This document shows, piece after piece, positions 33,856 through 41,721 of a stretch of DNA of 64,000 nucleotides (the first letter of the stretch is position 1; every line of letters begins with the position of its first letter). The DNA lies in NCBI GenBank assembly GCA_017848055.1, contig JAGALZ010000039.1, positions 23,075 through 87,074 of the forward strand, given 5' to 3'. Both the position numbers and the translations under genes were made by a program. The notes under the pieces are model-generated. The model did no database searches. It was given only the letters and a program-made list of their open reading frames with translations, and was not told where the DNA came from. The DNA comes from Oscillospiraceae bacterium. GTDB lineage: Bacteria > Bacillota > Clostridia > Oscillospirales > Ruminococcaceae.

Positions 33856-35694
33856 TTATTCAGTTGCAGGTGTATCCTGGACTGCAGGCTCTGTAGTCTG
33901 GCTGTCCGATGTATCGGAAGTATCCGATGTCGGGTCATCTGCGGGTTCGGCAGGTGTTGTCGTTGTCGGTGTAGTTGTGGTGGTAGTTGCCGGGTCCACA
34001 CCAAGTGAGATATAAACGATAAGAATTTCGTTCTTCGTTATATCCACAGTTCCACCGGGAGCAACGCTTGTATTGCATACTACTCCTTCAGGCACGAATG
34101 AAGAATACATCGTCTTTGTTTCATATGCTATACCCTCTGACTTGAGAATCTCAAGATAGATATCCTGTGCCAGATTTGTAAATGTAGGAACAACAAGCTT
34201 AGAAGGACCTGCAGAAACAACGAGCTTAAGCTCAGGGCGGTTGTTCGGGTTATACGAAACACCCGGTTCGATGCTCTGACTGATGATATATCCCTTCTGG
34301 AAGTCGAGATTGTCATACTGCTCGGTTACTATTACGGTAAACGAAGAAGAAATGGAATCCTTTACTGCCTTATAATTCATACCTACAAGCTTCGGAACAA
34401 GTGAGCCTTCGCCGAGTCCGCTTGTTGTAGCAGATGTCTGACTTGATTCTTCAGGGACACTGTCATCCTGCGACGGTGTTGTAGTGGTAGTTGTTGTATA
34501 CGAAGTTCTTGGCGGAATACTTGATGTCTGTCTGTCCGAATCGCCGCTGAACACGATGATTATAAGAATTATTGCCAAAAGAACAAAGAATGCGGCAAGT
34601 GCAACAATTACGATAGACTTTATCTTCTCAGACTGTTCATCCTCCTGGTTTTTTGCCTTAGGTACAGGCTGAGTCTGCGGCTTTTGCACCGGAATTGTCT
34701 GAGTTGCACCCTTTTCGTGCTCGACGAACGCTGTCTGCTGTTCGAAAAGTCTTGTAACAAGCTCTGTGATAGACTGGATTCTTTCCTCGCTCTTTACAGA
34801 CATACCCTTCATTATGATATGTGATATACTTGCAGGAATTTCCGGATTTACCTTAACCGGTGCGATAAGGTCGTCGTTACCGATTCGTCTGTACGCTTCG
34901 GTAGGAACGCAGCCTGTAAGCATTCTGTAGAGCACTGCAGAAATCGCATATACATCTGTCCATGTTCCCTGCCACTCGAGTGAACTGTACTGCTCGGGAG
35001 CTGCATATCCTGAATAAAGCTCAGGTGTAAGCTCGGATGTTGAAGTTCTGATTGAGCTGATGCAGAATCCGATAATCTTAAGCTCGCCCTTAGTTGTTAC
35101 GATTATGTTCTCAAGCGAGATACCTCTGTGGATAATACCTGCATTATGTGCAAGGCTTAAAGATGTAAATATCGGTGGGAACAGCTTCTTTATCATTTCC
35201 CACGATAATCTGCCCGAATTCGACTGCAGGAATTTCTTAAGCGAAACGCCCTCAACATAAGGATAGATTGCATAGGTTGTATTATTCTGTGCAAACATAT
35301 CAACAGCCGGAACGATATTCGGCAGGCTTCTGAGTCTTGAAAGTGTTTTATTTACCTCTGCAAACTCAGACATATAGGTTTTATACTTTGCAAGACAATC
35401 AGGATTTACAACCACGACATCAGAGCCTCTGCTTCTTGTGCAGAAGGTATCTGGAAAATATTCTCTGACAACGACCTTCTCGTGTGCTACCTTATCATAG
35501 CCTATATAAGATGCACCCTCGCCGTTGTATGTAAGAAGTCTTCCGACAAGGTATCTGTTATCAAGTATTGTGCCTGCTGCAAGGTACGGCTGAATCCTCG
35601 GAATATCATTTCCGTAGCTACAGTTTATGCAGTTGCCGTTCTCGTCAAGCTCATTCATACAGCCAAGACACAGATTGAGTTCATTACTGTCCAA
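33856..35694 (-). CDS. Zinc-ribbon PASTA protein with degenerate kinase domain (pseudokinase)
   Basis: A 612-residue membrane protein from TTG at 35694, which AGGAGG precedes closely. A four-Cys ribbon (C9, C12, C22, C25) opens it, then a Ser/Thr kinase-like domain (about 45-320), one membrane helix (about 360-385, VIVALAAFFVLLAIILIIIV), a Thr/Ser linker, two PASTA domains (about 425-570) and a Thr/Pro/Asp tail. The kinase-like domain lacks key residues: VVVREYFP has Arg77 instead of Lys, HRG replaces HRD at 189-191, and IGFC replaces DFG near 209. Catalysis is thus unlikely. PASTA domains bind wall fragments in related kinases; this may be a sensor-scaffold. Stop at 33856. Confidence 0.88.
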   Translation of the reverse strand: MDSNELNLCLGCMNELDENGNCINCSYGNDIPRIQPYLAAGTILDNRYLVGRLLTYNGEGASYIGYDKVAHEKVVVREYFPDTFCTRSRGSDVVVVNPDCLAKYKTYMSEFAEVNKTLSRLRSLPNIVPAVDMFAQNNTTYAIYPYVEGVSLKKFLQSNSGRLSWEMIKKLFPPIFTSLSLAHNAGIIHRGISLENIIVTTKGELKIIGFCISSIRTSTSELTPELYSGYAAPEQYSSLEWQGTWTDVYAISAVLYRMLTGCVPTEAYRRIGNDDLIAPVKVNPEIPASISHIIMKGMSVKSEERIQSITELVTRLFEQQTAFVEHEKGATQTIPVQKPQTQPVPKAKNQEDEQSEKIKSIVIVALAAFFVLLAIILIIIVFSGDSDRQTSSIPPRTSYTTTTTTTPSQDDSVPEESSQTSATTSGLGEGSLVPKLVGMNYKAVKDSISSSFTVIVTEQYDNLDFQKGYIISQSIEPGVSYNPNNRPELKLVVSAGPSKLVVPTFTNLAQDIYLEILKSEGIAYETKTMYSSFVPEGVVCNTSVAPGGTVDITKNEILIVYISLGVDPATTTTTTPTTTTPAEPADDPTSDTSDTSDSQTTEPAVQDTPATE

Positions 35695-35760
35695 AGCTCT
35701 TCCTCCTCTTTTGATAAAAATGCGCAACACAAACAAAGCATGCGCACATACTTCAAGCTT

Positions 35761-35789
35761 ATGATATCAGCAACAGCGGATTTTGTCAA
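35761..35789 (-). promoter_or_regulatory. Promoter of the pseudokinase gene
   Basis: Minus-strand TTGACA (35784-35789), 17 bases, TATCAT (35761-35766). Confidence 0.65.
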
Positions 35790-35856
35790 CCGAAAAGCCG
35801 ATTTTGTGAACTTTCAGCAACCATTTGTAGTATTTTTGTAACAGTTACATACCAAA

Positions 35857-35893
35857 AAACGGACAGTCTGTAAATTTATGACTGTCCGTTTCA
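35857..35893 (-). terminator. Terminator of the zinc-ribbon membrane protein gene
   Basis: A perfect 12-bp stem (35857-35868 with 35880-35891) just past the stop; the minus-strand tail is T-rich (TTTTTTGG). Confidence 0.8.
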
Positions 35894-35898
35894 GTTTA

Positions 35899-36651
35899 TC
35901 AGATATCAGATGGGTACACAGGAGTTGAGTTGAAATACTGGTACTCCATATTCTTATTATAGGTAACCGTGAGTCTTACTGCCTGTTCATTTTCAGCTTC
36001 ATCCTCATAGTAATACTTATATGTATAGGTAACGAATGCATTTTCATAGGTGATGCTGTACGGGTCGAGGTCTATCTCATCAAACACCTTTTTGAACTTC
36101 TGATTCTTCTTTACGTTATCGAGATTTATTTCGCCGTCGGCTTCCTCGCCCTTATGGTTTTTCTTACAAACTGTAAAATCAGTATAGGTAACTGTTACTA
36201 TTTCCTCGTCCTCATTGAGGCATATTGTAACTGCCCATTCAGGAAAGTTGATACCATCAACCTTTACAGAATCCTCTGATTCGATGAGGTAATCAAACTT
36301 CACTGCATTATTTACAGCTGAAAATTTTGATTCATCCGAAACCTTAAGATTCGATTCATTTATGGCATCAAATACGCTTTCTCCAATATACTCGCTGAGC
36401 TCCTCTGCGGTTTTTATTCCCTCACCTGTAAACAAGCTTATAATGAGTGAAATAATAATCACAACGACCACTACGAGTCCTGCTATTACGCCGCCGAGCT
36501 TGAGCTTTGAAATAATGCTTTGCTTATCAATCGGCTTTTTTTCTTTTGGGGCTTTTGGTTCCTTTGGTTTTTTCTGCTTTATTTTATAGCCGCAGCAGGT
36601 ACACGCTGTTGCGTCGTCAGGCAGAACTTCCTTACACTTTTTACAGACCAT
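35899..36651 (-). CDS. Zinc-ribbon membrane protein of unknown function
   Basis: A 250-residue protein starting with a zinc ribbon (CKKCKEVLPDDATACTCCG), then a Lys/Pro-rich segment (about 22-45), one membrane helix (about 53-78, GVIAGLVVVVVIIISLIISL), and an extracellular domain with many Asp, Glu and Tyr. The C-terminal part reads like a beta-sandwich (VTVTYTDFTVCKKNHKG and AFVTYTYKYYYEDEAENE). The same zinc-ribbon-plus-single-helix plan occurs in the pseudokinase encoded downstream; the two have separate promoters. No specific family is recognised. Confidence 0.8.
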   Translation of the reverse strand: MVCKKCKEVLPDDATACTCCGYKIKQKKPKEPKAPKEKKPIDKQSIISKLKLGGVIAGLVVVVVIIISLIISLFTGEGIKTAEELSEYIGESVFDAINESNLKVSDESKFSAVNNAVKFDYLIESEDSVKVDGINFPEWAVTICLNEDEEIVTVTYTDFTVCKKNHKGEEADGEINLDNVKKNQKFKKVFDEIDLDPYSITYENAFVTYTYKYYYEDEAENEQAVRLTVTYNKNMEYQYFNSTPVYPSDI

Positions 36652-36680
36652 TATGATACCTCCCGAAAATAGCTAGTTTA

Positions 36681-36709
36681 ATTTTATCACAGCTATATCA
36701 CATTGTCAA
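36681..36709 (-). promoter_or_regulatory. Promoter of the zinc-ribbon membrane protein gene
   Basis: Minus-strand TTGACA (36704-36709), 17 bases, TAAAAT (36681-36686). Confidence 0.65.
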
Positions 36710-36916
36710 ACATACCGATATATTTTTGTTGAAAAAGTGCGAAAACACGTTCCTTTTTACAGCATAATACACAAACTGCGACTTCATTCCGCTTATTATG
36801 ACAGCTTCACCTTCAAAAGCATATACTATTACAGAGTTCGATTTATGAAATTTTCTTACATATGTTTACAGGGCTTTCTTATGGCTATACTATATTCAGA
36901 AGGGAGTGGATACCAG

Positions 36917-37258
36917 ATGTCGGTACATCGAGGAGAGATTTACTATGCGGATTTAAGTCCTGTTGTTGGTTCTGAACAGGGTGGCATACGTCCGGTACTT
37001 ATTGTTCAGAATGACATCGGAAACAGGCACAGCCCGACTGTTATTGCAGCGGCTATTACCAGTCAGCGTGACAAGACGAGGCTTCCCACACACATTGAGC
37101 TGAGTTCAAAATCCTGCGGGCTTGCAAAGGATTCGGTTGTTCTTTTGGAACAGATTCGCACCATTGACAAGCGAAGGCTCAAGGAACGCATGGGTGAGCT
37201 TGACACGGCTTCTATGACAAAGATAGACAATGCTCTTCAGATAAGCTTCGGACTCTAA
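36917..37258 (+). CDS. MazF/PemK-family mRNA interferase (no antitoxin seen)
   Basis: A 113-residue toxin-type endoribonuclease. It opens [20 protein letters not shown] and continues [20 protein letters not shown], close to Bacillus NdoA/MazF. The later segments [20 protein letters not shown] and [17 protein letters not shown] also fit. ATG at 36917 is chosen over upstream in-frame Met codons because it agrees with the family length and start. No MazE or NdoAI-like gene lies before it, so it is an orphan, or the antitoxin sits elsewhere. A ribosome site AAGGGAG is a little far (about 12 bases). Confidence 0.88.
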   Translation: MSVHRGEIYYADLSPVVGSEQGGIRPVLIVQNDIGNRHSPTVIAAAITSQRDKTRLPTHIELSSKSCGLAKDSVVLLEQIRTIDKRRLKERMGELDTASMTKIDNALQISFGL

Positions 37259-37321
37259 CGGATAAGGCGGCGTCTTGACGCGCGGTTTAGTGCGGCAAGG
37301 TGCCGCCGTGTCTTAATATCG

Positions 37322-37350
37322 TTGACTTTGTGTTAATTTTGTGGTATCAT
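37322..37350 (+). promoter_or_regulatory. Promoter of the GT2 gene
   Basis: TTGACT (37322-37327), 17 bases, TATCAT (37345-37350). Confidence 0.65.
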
Positions 37351-37384
37351 AGTCATTGACGACTATGAAAGGAAGTGAATAGCT

Positions 37385-38335
37385 TTGACAAAGCTATATC
37401 TCGCTATTCCGTGCTATAACGAGGAAGAAGTTCTTCCTGACTCTGCGCAGAAGCTGCTGAAAAAATACGACGACCTTTACGCTGCAGGCAAAATCACTGC
37501 TGACAGCAGAATTATATTTATCGATGACGGCTCCAAGGACAAGACCTGGGAGATAATCGAGCGACTCCACGAAGAAGACAAGCGTTTCGGCGGTATCAAA
37601 ATGAGCCGCAACCGTGGTCACCAGAACGCTCTTCTCGGCGGACTTATGACATTACGTGACAAGTGCGACGCTGTTATCTCGCTTGACGCTGACCTTCAGG
37701 ACGACATTGACGCTATTGATAAAATGGTTGAGCAGTACGAAAACGGCTACGACGTTGTTTACGGTGTGCGTTCCTCGAGAGAAAAGGACAGCTTCTTCAA
37801 GCGTTTTACTGCTGAAGGCTACTACAAGGTGCTTGACAAGATGGGTGCGAAGATTGTTTTCAATCACGCAGATTTCCGTCTTATGAGCGCGAGGGCTCTT
37901 GATTCCTTCTCTGAATTTAATGAGGTAAACATATTCCTCAGAGGTCTTGTTCCTATGGTTGGCTACAAGAGCACCATTGTCGAATATGAACGCAAGGAGC
38001 GTCTTGCGGGAGAAAGCAAGTATCCGCTCAAAAAGATGCTTGCACTTGCGTGGGAAGGTATCACTTCACTTTCTGTTAAGCCACTGAGATTCATAACAGC
38101 AATGGGTGTAATTGCGTTTATGGTCAGCATCGGCATGCTCATTTACTTCCTTGTAAGATTCTTCACAGGTCACACCGTTGTCGGCTGGGCTAGTCTTGCG
38201 GTTTCAATCTGGGCTCTCGGCGGACTTCAGCTTCTGTCGATGGGTATTCTCGGCGAATATCTCGGAAAGATTTATCTTGAAGCAAAGCACAGACCACGCT
38301 TTATTGTTGACACGTACTTAAACGACGAGGAATAG
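37385..38335 (+). CDS. GtrB-like family 2 glycosyltransferase
   Basis: A 316-residue enzyme with the GT-A domain first (LAIPCYNEEEVLP, the DDGSKDKTW motif and the DADLQDD motif that binds metal and sugar nucleotide) and two membrane helices near 230-250 and 265-290. This layout matches GtrB/DPM1-type enzymes that load a sugar onto undecaprenyl or dolichyl phosphate. The start is a TTG with AAGGAAG about 11 bases upstream. It stands alone; the acceptor flippase partner is not seen next to it. Confidence 0.9.
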   Translation: MTKLYLAIPCYNEEEVLPDSAQKLLKKYDDLYAAGKITADSRIIFIDDGSKDKTWEIIERLHEEDKRFGGIKMSRNRGHQNALLGGLMTLRDKCDAVISLDADLQDDIDAIDKMVEQYENGYDVVYGVRSSREKDSFFKRFTAEGYYKVLDKMGAKIVFNHADFRLMSARALDSFSEFNEVNIFLRGLVPMVGYKSTIVEYERKERLAGESKYPLKKMLALAWEGITSLSVKPLRFITAMGVIAFMVSIGMLIYFLVRFFTGHTVVGWASLAVSIWALGGLQLLSMGILGEYLGKIYLEAKHRPRFIVDTYLNDEE

Positions 38336-38342
38336 AATTTTC

Positions 38343-38375
38343 GGCATCTTCCGCTGTGGGAGATGCCTTTTATTT
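38343..38375 (+). terminator. Terminator of the GT2 gene
   Basis: GGCATCT and AGATGCC arms (38343-38349, 38361-38367) with a 3' TTTTATTTTA run. Confidence 0.75.
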
Positions 38376-38380
38376 TACAC

Positions 38381-38409
38381 TTGAAACGAAAGGGAAAATG
38401 TTATATAAT
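38381..38409 (+). promoter_or_regulatory. Promoter of the ttcA-led unit
   Basis: TTGAAA (38381-38386), 17 bases, TATAAT (38404-38409). Confidence 0.7.
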
Positions 38410-38441
38410 ATAGTGTATAGTTTATTTATCGGAGATTTGGT

Positions 38442-39191
38442 ATGCAGAAGATTTTAGGATATATGAGAAAAGCCATCACCGAGTTTGACCTTATACAAAA
38501 CGGTGACAGGATTGCTGTTGGGGTTTCCGGCGGAAAGGACAGCCTTGTTCTGCTCAAGGGACTTTGTTTGTTAAGACGATTCATCGGCATTGACTACGAA
38601 ATAGTTGCTGTGACGCTTGACCCGTGCTTTTCGGGTATTGAGGGTGATTACTCGGCTGTTTCAAAACTTTGCGAAGAAATGGGAATAGAATACTCGTTAC
38701 GACGCACACAGATAGGTCAGATTGTATTTGATGTAAGAAAGGAAGACCATCCTTGCTCGCTTTGTGCACGAATGCGAAGAGGCGCACTTCACGATGCGGC
38801 AAAGGAGCTTCATTGCAACAAGGTTGCACTCGGACATCATTTCAACGATGCTGTTGAAACGTTTATGATGAACTTATTCATTGAAGGACGAATCGGCTGC
38901 TTTTCGCCCAAAAGCTATCTTTCTAGAAAAGACCTGACTCTTATCCGTCCTATGGTTTTAGCTCCGGAGTCGGACATAAGACGTGCGGCGGGCAGAAATA
39001 ACCTTGAGGTCGTAAAGTCCAAATGCCCCGTTGACGGACATACCAAACGTGAGGATATGAAGGAATACCTTTCTCAGATGGAGAAAAACGACAAGGGCTT
39101 TACAGACCGTATTTTCGGCGCTCTGCGTCGAAGCGGCATTGATGGCTGGGGCTACAAATCACAGTCAAAGGAGAAAATGAGCGATGAATGA
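38442..39191 (+). CDS. ttcA: TtcA-like tRNA 2-thiocytidine / PP-loop protein
   Basis: A 249-residue PP-loop ATPase. The ATP-pyrophosphatase motif is GVSGGKDSLVLL, and the CSLCARMRRGAL block and the ALGHHFNDAVETFMMNL block match TtcA, which adds sulfur to C32 of some tRNAs. A further Cys occurs in SKCPVDGH; TtcA uses a 4Fe-4S cluster bound by such Cys. The end overlaps the next gene by eight bases. A general PP-loop family name is the cautious alternative. Confidence 0.87.
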   Translation: MQKILGYMRKAITEFDLIQNGDRIAVGVSGGKDSLVLLKGLCLLRRFIGIDYEIVAVTLDPCFSGIEGDYSAVSKLCEEMGIEYSLRRTQIGQIVFDVRKEDHPCSLCARMRRGALHDAAKELHCNKVALGHHFNDAVETFMMNLFIEGRIGCFSPKSYLSRKDLTLIRPMVLAPESDIRRAAGRNNLEVVKSKCPVDGHTKREDMKEYLSQMEKNDKGFTDRIFGALRRSGIDGWGYKSQSKEKMSDE

Positions 39192-39957
39192 ACAGACTGT
39201 CAACAACAGCACCATTGATATTTCCAATCTTCCGACCGCAGATAATGCACTGATGTGGTATGTTGCTTTCCTACCGCTCTTCGGGATAGTTTTCAACATT
39301 TACGCTACAAGTATTTATCACGGATTTCTCCTTTGGGGACTTGTCATCGTTGTAAGAATTGCTGTATGTATTTATGATAACAAAAAGCTCATACGCTTAG
39401 GTATGTGGAACGGTGACCGCATTTCTCCTGCGGTACTGTTCCCTGTTGTCTACATTACAAAAAGATTCAGCTGGCTCAAAAGGTCAAGCGCCATTACTGC
39501 ATTTGCGGTTGCAAGTCTTATTCTTGCAGTTATAAACAACGGCTTTGTCAAGAACGCTCTTGCTACTGATGAAACCTTCTGCGAGTATGTCAGTCAATAC
39601 TCTTCGAGCTACATAACAAATCTTCCGCAGGGTGATGGTCTGACTGCAAACAATGAGTATATTATGGATGTGCTTATTCATAAGTACTGCTACGGAGAAA
39701 TCTACACTTCACAGGAAGACAGCAAGATTGAATACTCCTATCAGGAAGAAGGCTCTGAGCGAATCGTTACCGCTTCGGGTATGATTTCCGATAAAAAGCT
39801 TGTCATCAGATTTATCCTCGACTACGACGGATACTATTTCAACGGTCTTGAAGTTGATACCGTTGAGCTTGGCGGAAAAATTCTTGATGGCGAGGAAAAA
39901 GATAATATTCTAATTGATATTTTCATGAACAACGCTGCCGATAAGGAGGCAGCATAA
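39184..39957 (+). CDS. Uncharacterised membrane protein
   Basis: A 257-residue protein with three to four N-terminal hydrophobic helices (about 24-45, 46-66, 98-115) followed by an extracellular domain of about 140 residues with Tyr/Ser-rich start (SQYSSSYITNLPQGD) and an acidic end (GEEKDNILIDIFMN). No family is recognised. It overlaps ttcA by eight bases and its stop overlaps the start of the next gene by one base, so the three genes are co-translated. Confidence 0.78.
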   Translation: MNEQTVNNSTIDISNLPTADNALMWYVAFLPLFGIVFNIYATSIYHGFLLWGLVIVVRIAVCIYDNKKLIRLGMWNGDRISPAVLFPVVYITKRFSWLKRSSAITAFAVASLILAVINNGFVKNALATDETFCEYVSQYSSSYITNLPQGDGLTANNEYIMDVLIHKYCYGEIYTSQEDSKIEYSYQEEGSERIVTASGMISDKKLVIRFILDYDGYYFNGLEVDTVELGGKILDGEEKDNILIDIFMNNAADKEAA

Positions 39958-40433
39958 TGGCTAAGATCATAGCTACCTGCGGCAGGATATGCTGTGGGAA
40001 AACGACCTATGCAAAGTCGCTCATCAAAAAATCCGGTGGTGTGCTTTTATCCTGCGATGAAATCACGCTCGGCGTTCTCGGCGGTCAGCTCGGCGACAGA
40101 CACGACGAAATACTGCAAAGGATTCAACAATACCTGCTCACGAAGGCTTTGGAAATCCTCAGAAACGGCAGTGATGTAGTTCTCGACTGGGGGCTGTGGA
40201 CAAGTGAAGAACGTTCACGGATAAGGCATTTCTTTATAGAACACGGCTTTGAATACGAGCTTCATTATCTTGATATTCCCGAAGGCGAATGGATGGAAAG
40301 AATAAAAAAGCGTAATCTTGCTGTCACTGCCGAAAAAAGCTGCGAAAGCTATCTTGTTGACGAGGGATTGCTGAGAAAAGCAAGCCTGCTCTTCGAGCCA
40401 CCTTCAGATGATGAAATCTGTCTTGTAATATAA
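39957..40433 (+). CDS. P-loop AAA/zeta-type ATP-binding protein
   Basis: A 158-residue kinase-like protein with a Walker A motif CGRICCGKTTYAKSL at the start. VLDWGLWTSEERSRI is a probable Walker B/lid region, and the length and later IPEGEWMERIKKRN fit the COG4639/AAA_33 group of small P-loop kinases. The substrate is unknown. The ATG overlaps the previous stop (TAATG). It ends in front of a strong terminator. It may act on a nucleotide or a small sugar, but nothing in the sequence decides this. Confidence 0.83.
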   Translation: MAKIIATCGRICCGKTTYAKSLIKKSGGVLLSCDEITLGVLGGQLGDRHDEILQRIQQYLLTKALEILRNGSDVVLDWGLWTSEERSRIRHFFIEHGFEYELHYLDIPEGEWMERIKKRNLAVTAEKSCESYLVDEGLLRKASLLFEPPSDDEICLVI

Positions 40434-40439
40434 AACAAA

Positions 40440-40474
40440 AAGGACTTACCGCTTTGCACGGTAAGTCCTTTTAT
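40440..40474. terminator. Bidirectional terminator between the ttcA unit and ldhA-like gene
   Basis: Perfect 11-bp stem (40440-40450 with 40460-40470) with T-rich tail and A-rich head, between convergent genes. Confidence 0.85.
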
Positions 40475-40478
40475 ATTA

Positions 40479-41510
40479 TCAGAAGCATTTGCACTGTCTG
40501 TTTTTTCTGCACTCCTCAATTCTTCCGCAATGGTAGCAAAGCTCATTTGACGAGCCTTCACTCTTGAAGAACTCGACGATATTATCGGTTGTCGTTTCTG
40601 CGATATTATCAAGTGCTTCCTCGGTAAGGAATGCCTGATGCGAGGTAACAATCACGTTAGGCATCGAGATGAGTCTTGCGAGGGTGTCGTCCTCGACGAT
40701 ATGTCCCGAGAAGTCCTCGAAGAATATATCGGCTTCTTCCTCGTACACATCGAGGCAGGCACCGCCGATTTTTCTCGACTTGATACCTTCAAGGAGAACC
40801 TCTGCGTCAATGAGAGCTCCTCTTGAAGTATTCAGAAGGATTACTCCCTTCTTCATTTTCTCGACAGCACCGCTGTCAACCATATGATAGGTTTCCTCGG
40901 TAAGCGGACAATGGAAAGAAATTATATCGCTCTTTTCGTAAAGCTCGTCAAGTGTAACATAGTTAAGACCGCTGTTTTCTGCAGGGAATTTATCGTAAGC
41001 AAGCACGTTCATTCCGAAGCCCTTGCATATATCTATGAAAATTCTTCCGATTTTACCAGTGCCGACAACTCCGACCGTCTTGCCGTGGAGGTCAAAGCCA
41101 GTCAATCCGCTTAAACTGAAATTGAAGTCCTTTGTGCGGATGTATGCCTTGTGTATTCTTCTTACAGAGGTAAGCAGCATTGCCATAGCATGCTCTGCTA
41201 CTGCGTAAGGCGAATATGCAGGAACTCTTACGACGTGGATTTTGCCGAATGCGTGCTTTACATCAACATTATTATATCCTGCACATCTGAGTGCTATAAG
41301 CTTTACGCCGAGCTCATAGAGCTTATCAATAACCTTTGCACTTACGTCGTCGTTTACAAATACGCAGACACCGTCGCAGCCCTTTGCAAGCTCTGCTGTA
41401 TCCTCATTGAGCTTTGTTTCGTAATACTTGAACTTAATCCCCTTCTGCTCACCGTAATGATCAAACGACGGCTTGTCATAGGGCTTTGTATCAAAGAATG
41501 CAAATTTCAT
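40479..41510 (-). CDS. D-lactate dehydrogenase / 2-hydroxyacid dehydrogenase with Cys-rich tail
   Basis: A 343-residue NAD-dependent dehydrogenase. The Rossmann motif VVGTGKIGRIF, the Arg of ALRCAGYNNVD, and the RGALIDAEVL and HQAFLTEEAL blocks with the catalytic His match D-lactate dehydrogenase (LdhA-like). It probably reduces pyruvate to D-lactate in fermentation. The usual protein ends near 325-330; here a tail LCYHCGRIEECRKNRQCKCF adds six cysteines and could bind metal or be redox-sensitive. The upstream region holds a perfect palindrome overlapping its predicted -35 box. Confidence 0.88.
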   Translation of the reverse strand: MKFAFFDTKPYDKPSFDHYGEQKGIKFKYYETKLNEDTAELAKGCDGVCVFVNDDVSAKVIDKLYELGVKLIALRCAGYNNVDVKHAFGKIHVVRVPAYSPYAVAEHAMAMLLTSVRRIHKAYIRTKDFNFSLSGLTGFDLHGKTVGVVGTGKIGRIFIDICKGFGMNVLAYDKFPAENSGLNYVTLDELYEKSDIISFHCPLTEETYHMVDSGAVEKMKKGVILLNTSRGALIDAEVLLEGIKSRKIGGACLDVYEEEADIFFEDFSGHIVEDDTLARLISMPNVIVTSHQAFLTEEALDNIAETTTDNIVEFFKSEGSSNELCYHCGRIEECRKNRQCKCF

Positions 41511-41604
41511 AAAATCCCTCCGTTTTATTTGTATATAGTATTTACAGATTATTCTACAATTAAACCATTCTCTTTACCATTATTATATCATAATTATTTG
41601 CAAA

Positions 41605-41625
41605 TGTATACTGTATCAGTATACA
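41605..41625. promoter_or_regulatory. Operator-like perfect palindrome between ldhA-like and malic enzyme genes
   Basis: TGTATACTG and CAGTATACA flank a 3-base spacer: a perfect 9-bp inverted repeat. On the minus strand it overlaps the -35 box (TATACA) that stands 17 bases before TATAAT, so a protein bound there would block the ldhA-like promoter. It could also affect the malic enzyme promoter 30 bases away. It is not a Rex consensus. Confidence 0.6.
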
Positions 41626-41654
41626 AATATAATGCCGAAATTTAATCAAAAACA

Positions 41655-41683
41655 TTGCAATATGAGAAAAACTGTGCTATAAT
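41655..41683 (+). promoter_or_regulatory. Promoter of the malic enzyme gene
   Basis: TTGCAA (41655-41660), 17 bases, TATAAT (41678-41683). Confidence 0.75.
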
Positions 41684-41721
41684 TCGCTTGTATCTAAAGA
41701 TTATATGAAAGGGTATGTATT

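Noticed and set aside
36798..36848. 17-codon ORF before mazF as a possible antitoxin
   Set aside because: Too short for MazE (about 80 residues), and no ribosome site precedes it.
37262..37312. GC-rich inverted sequence after mazF as a terminator
   Set aside because: GGCGGC/GCCGCC arms exist, but several competing folds and no T-run make the call unsafe.
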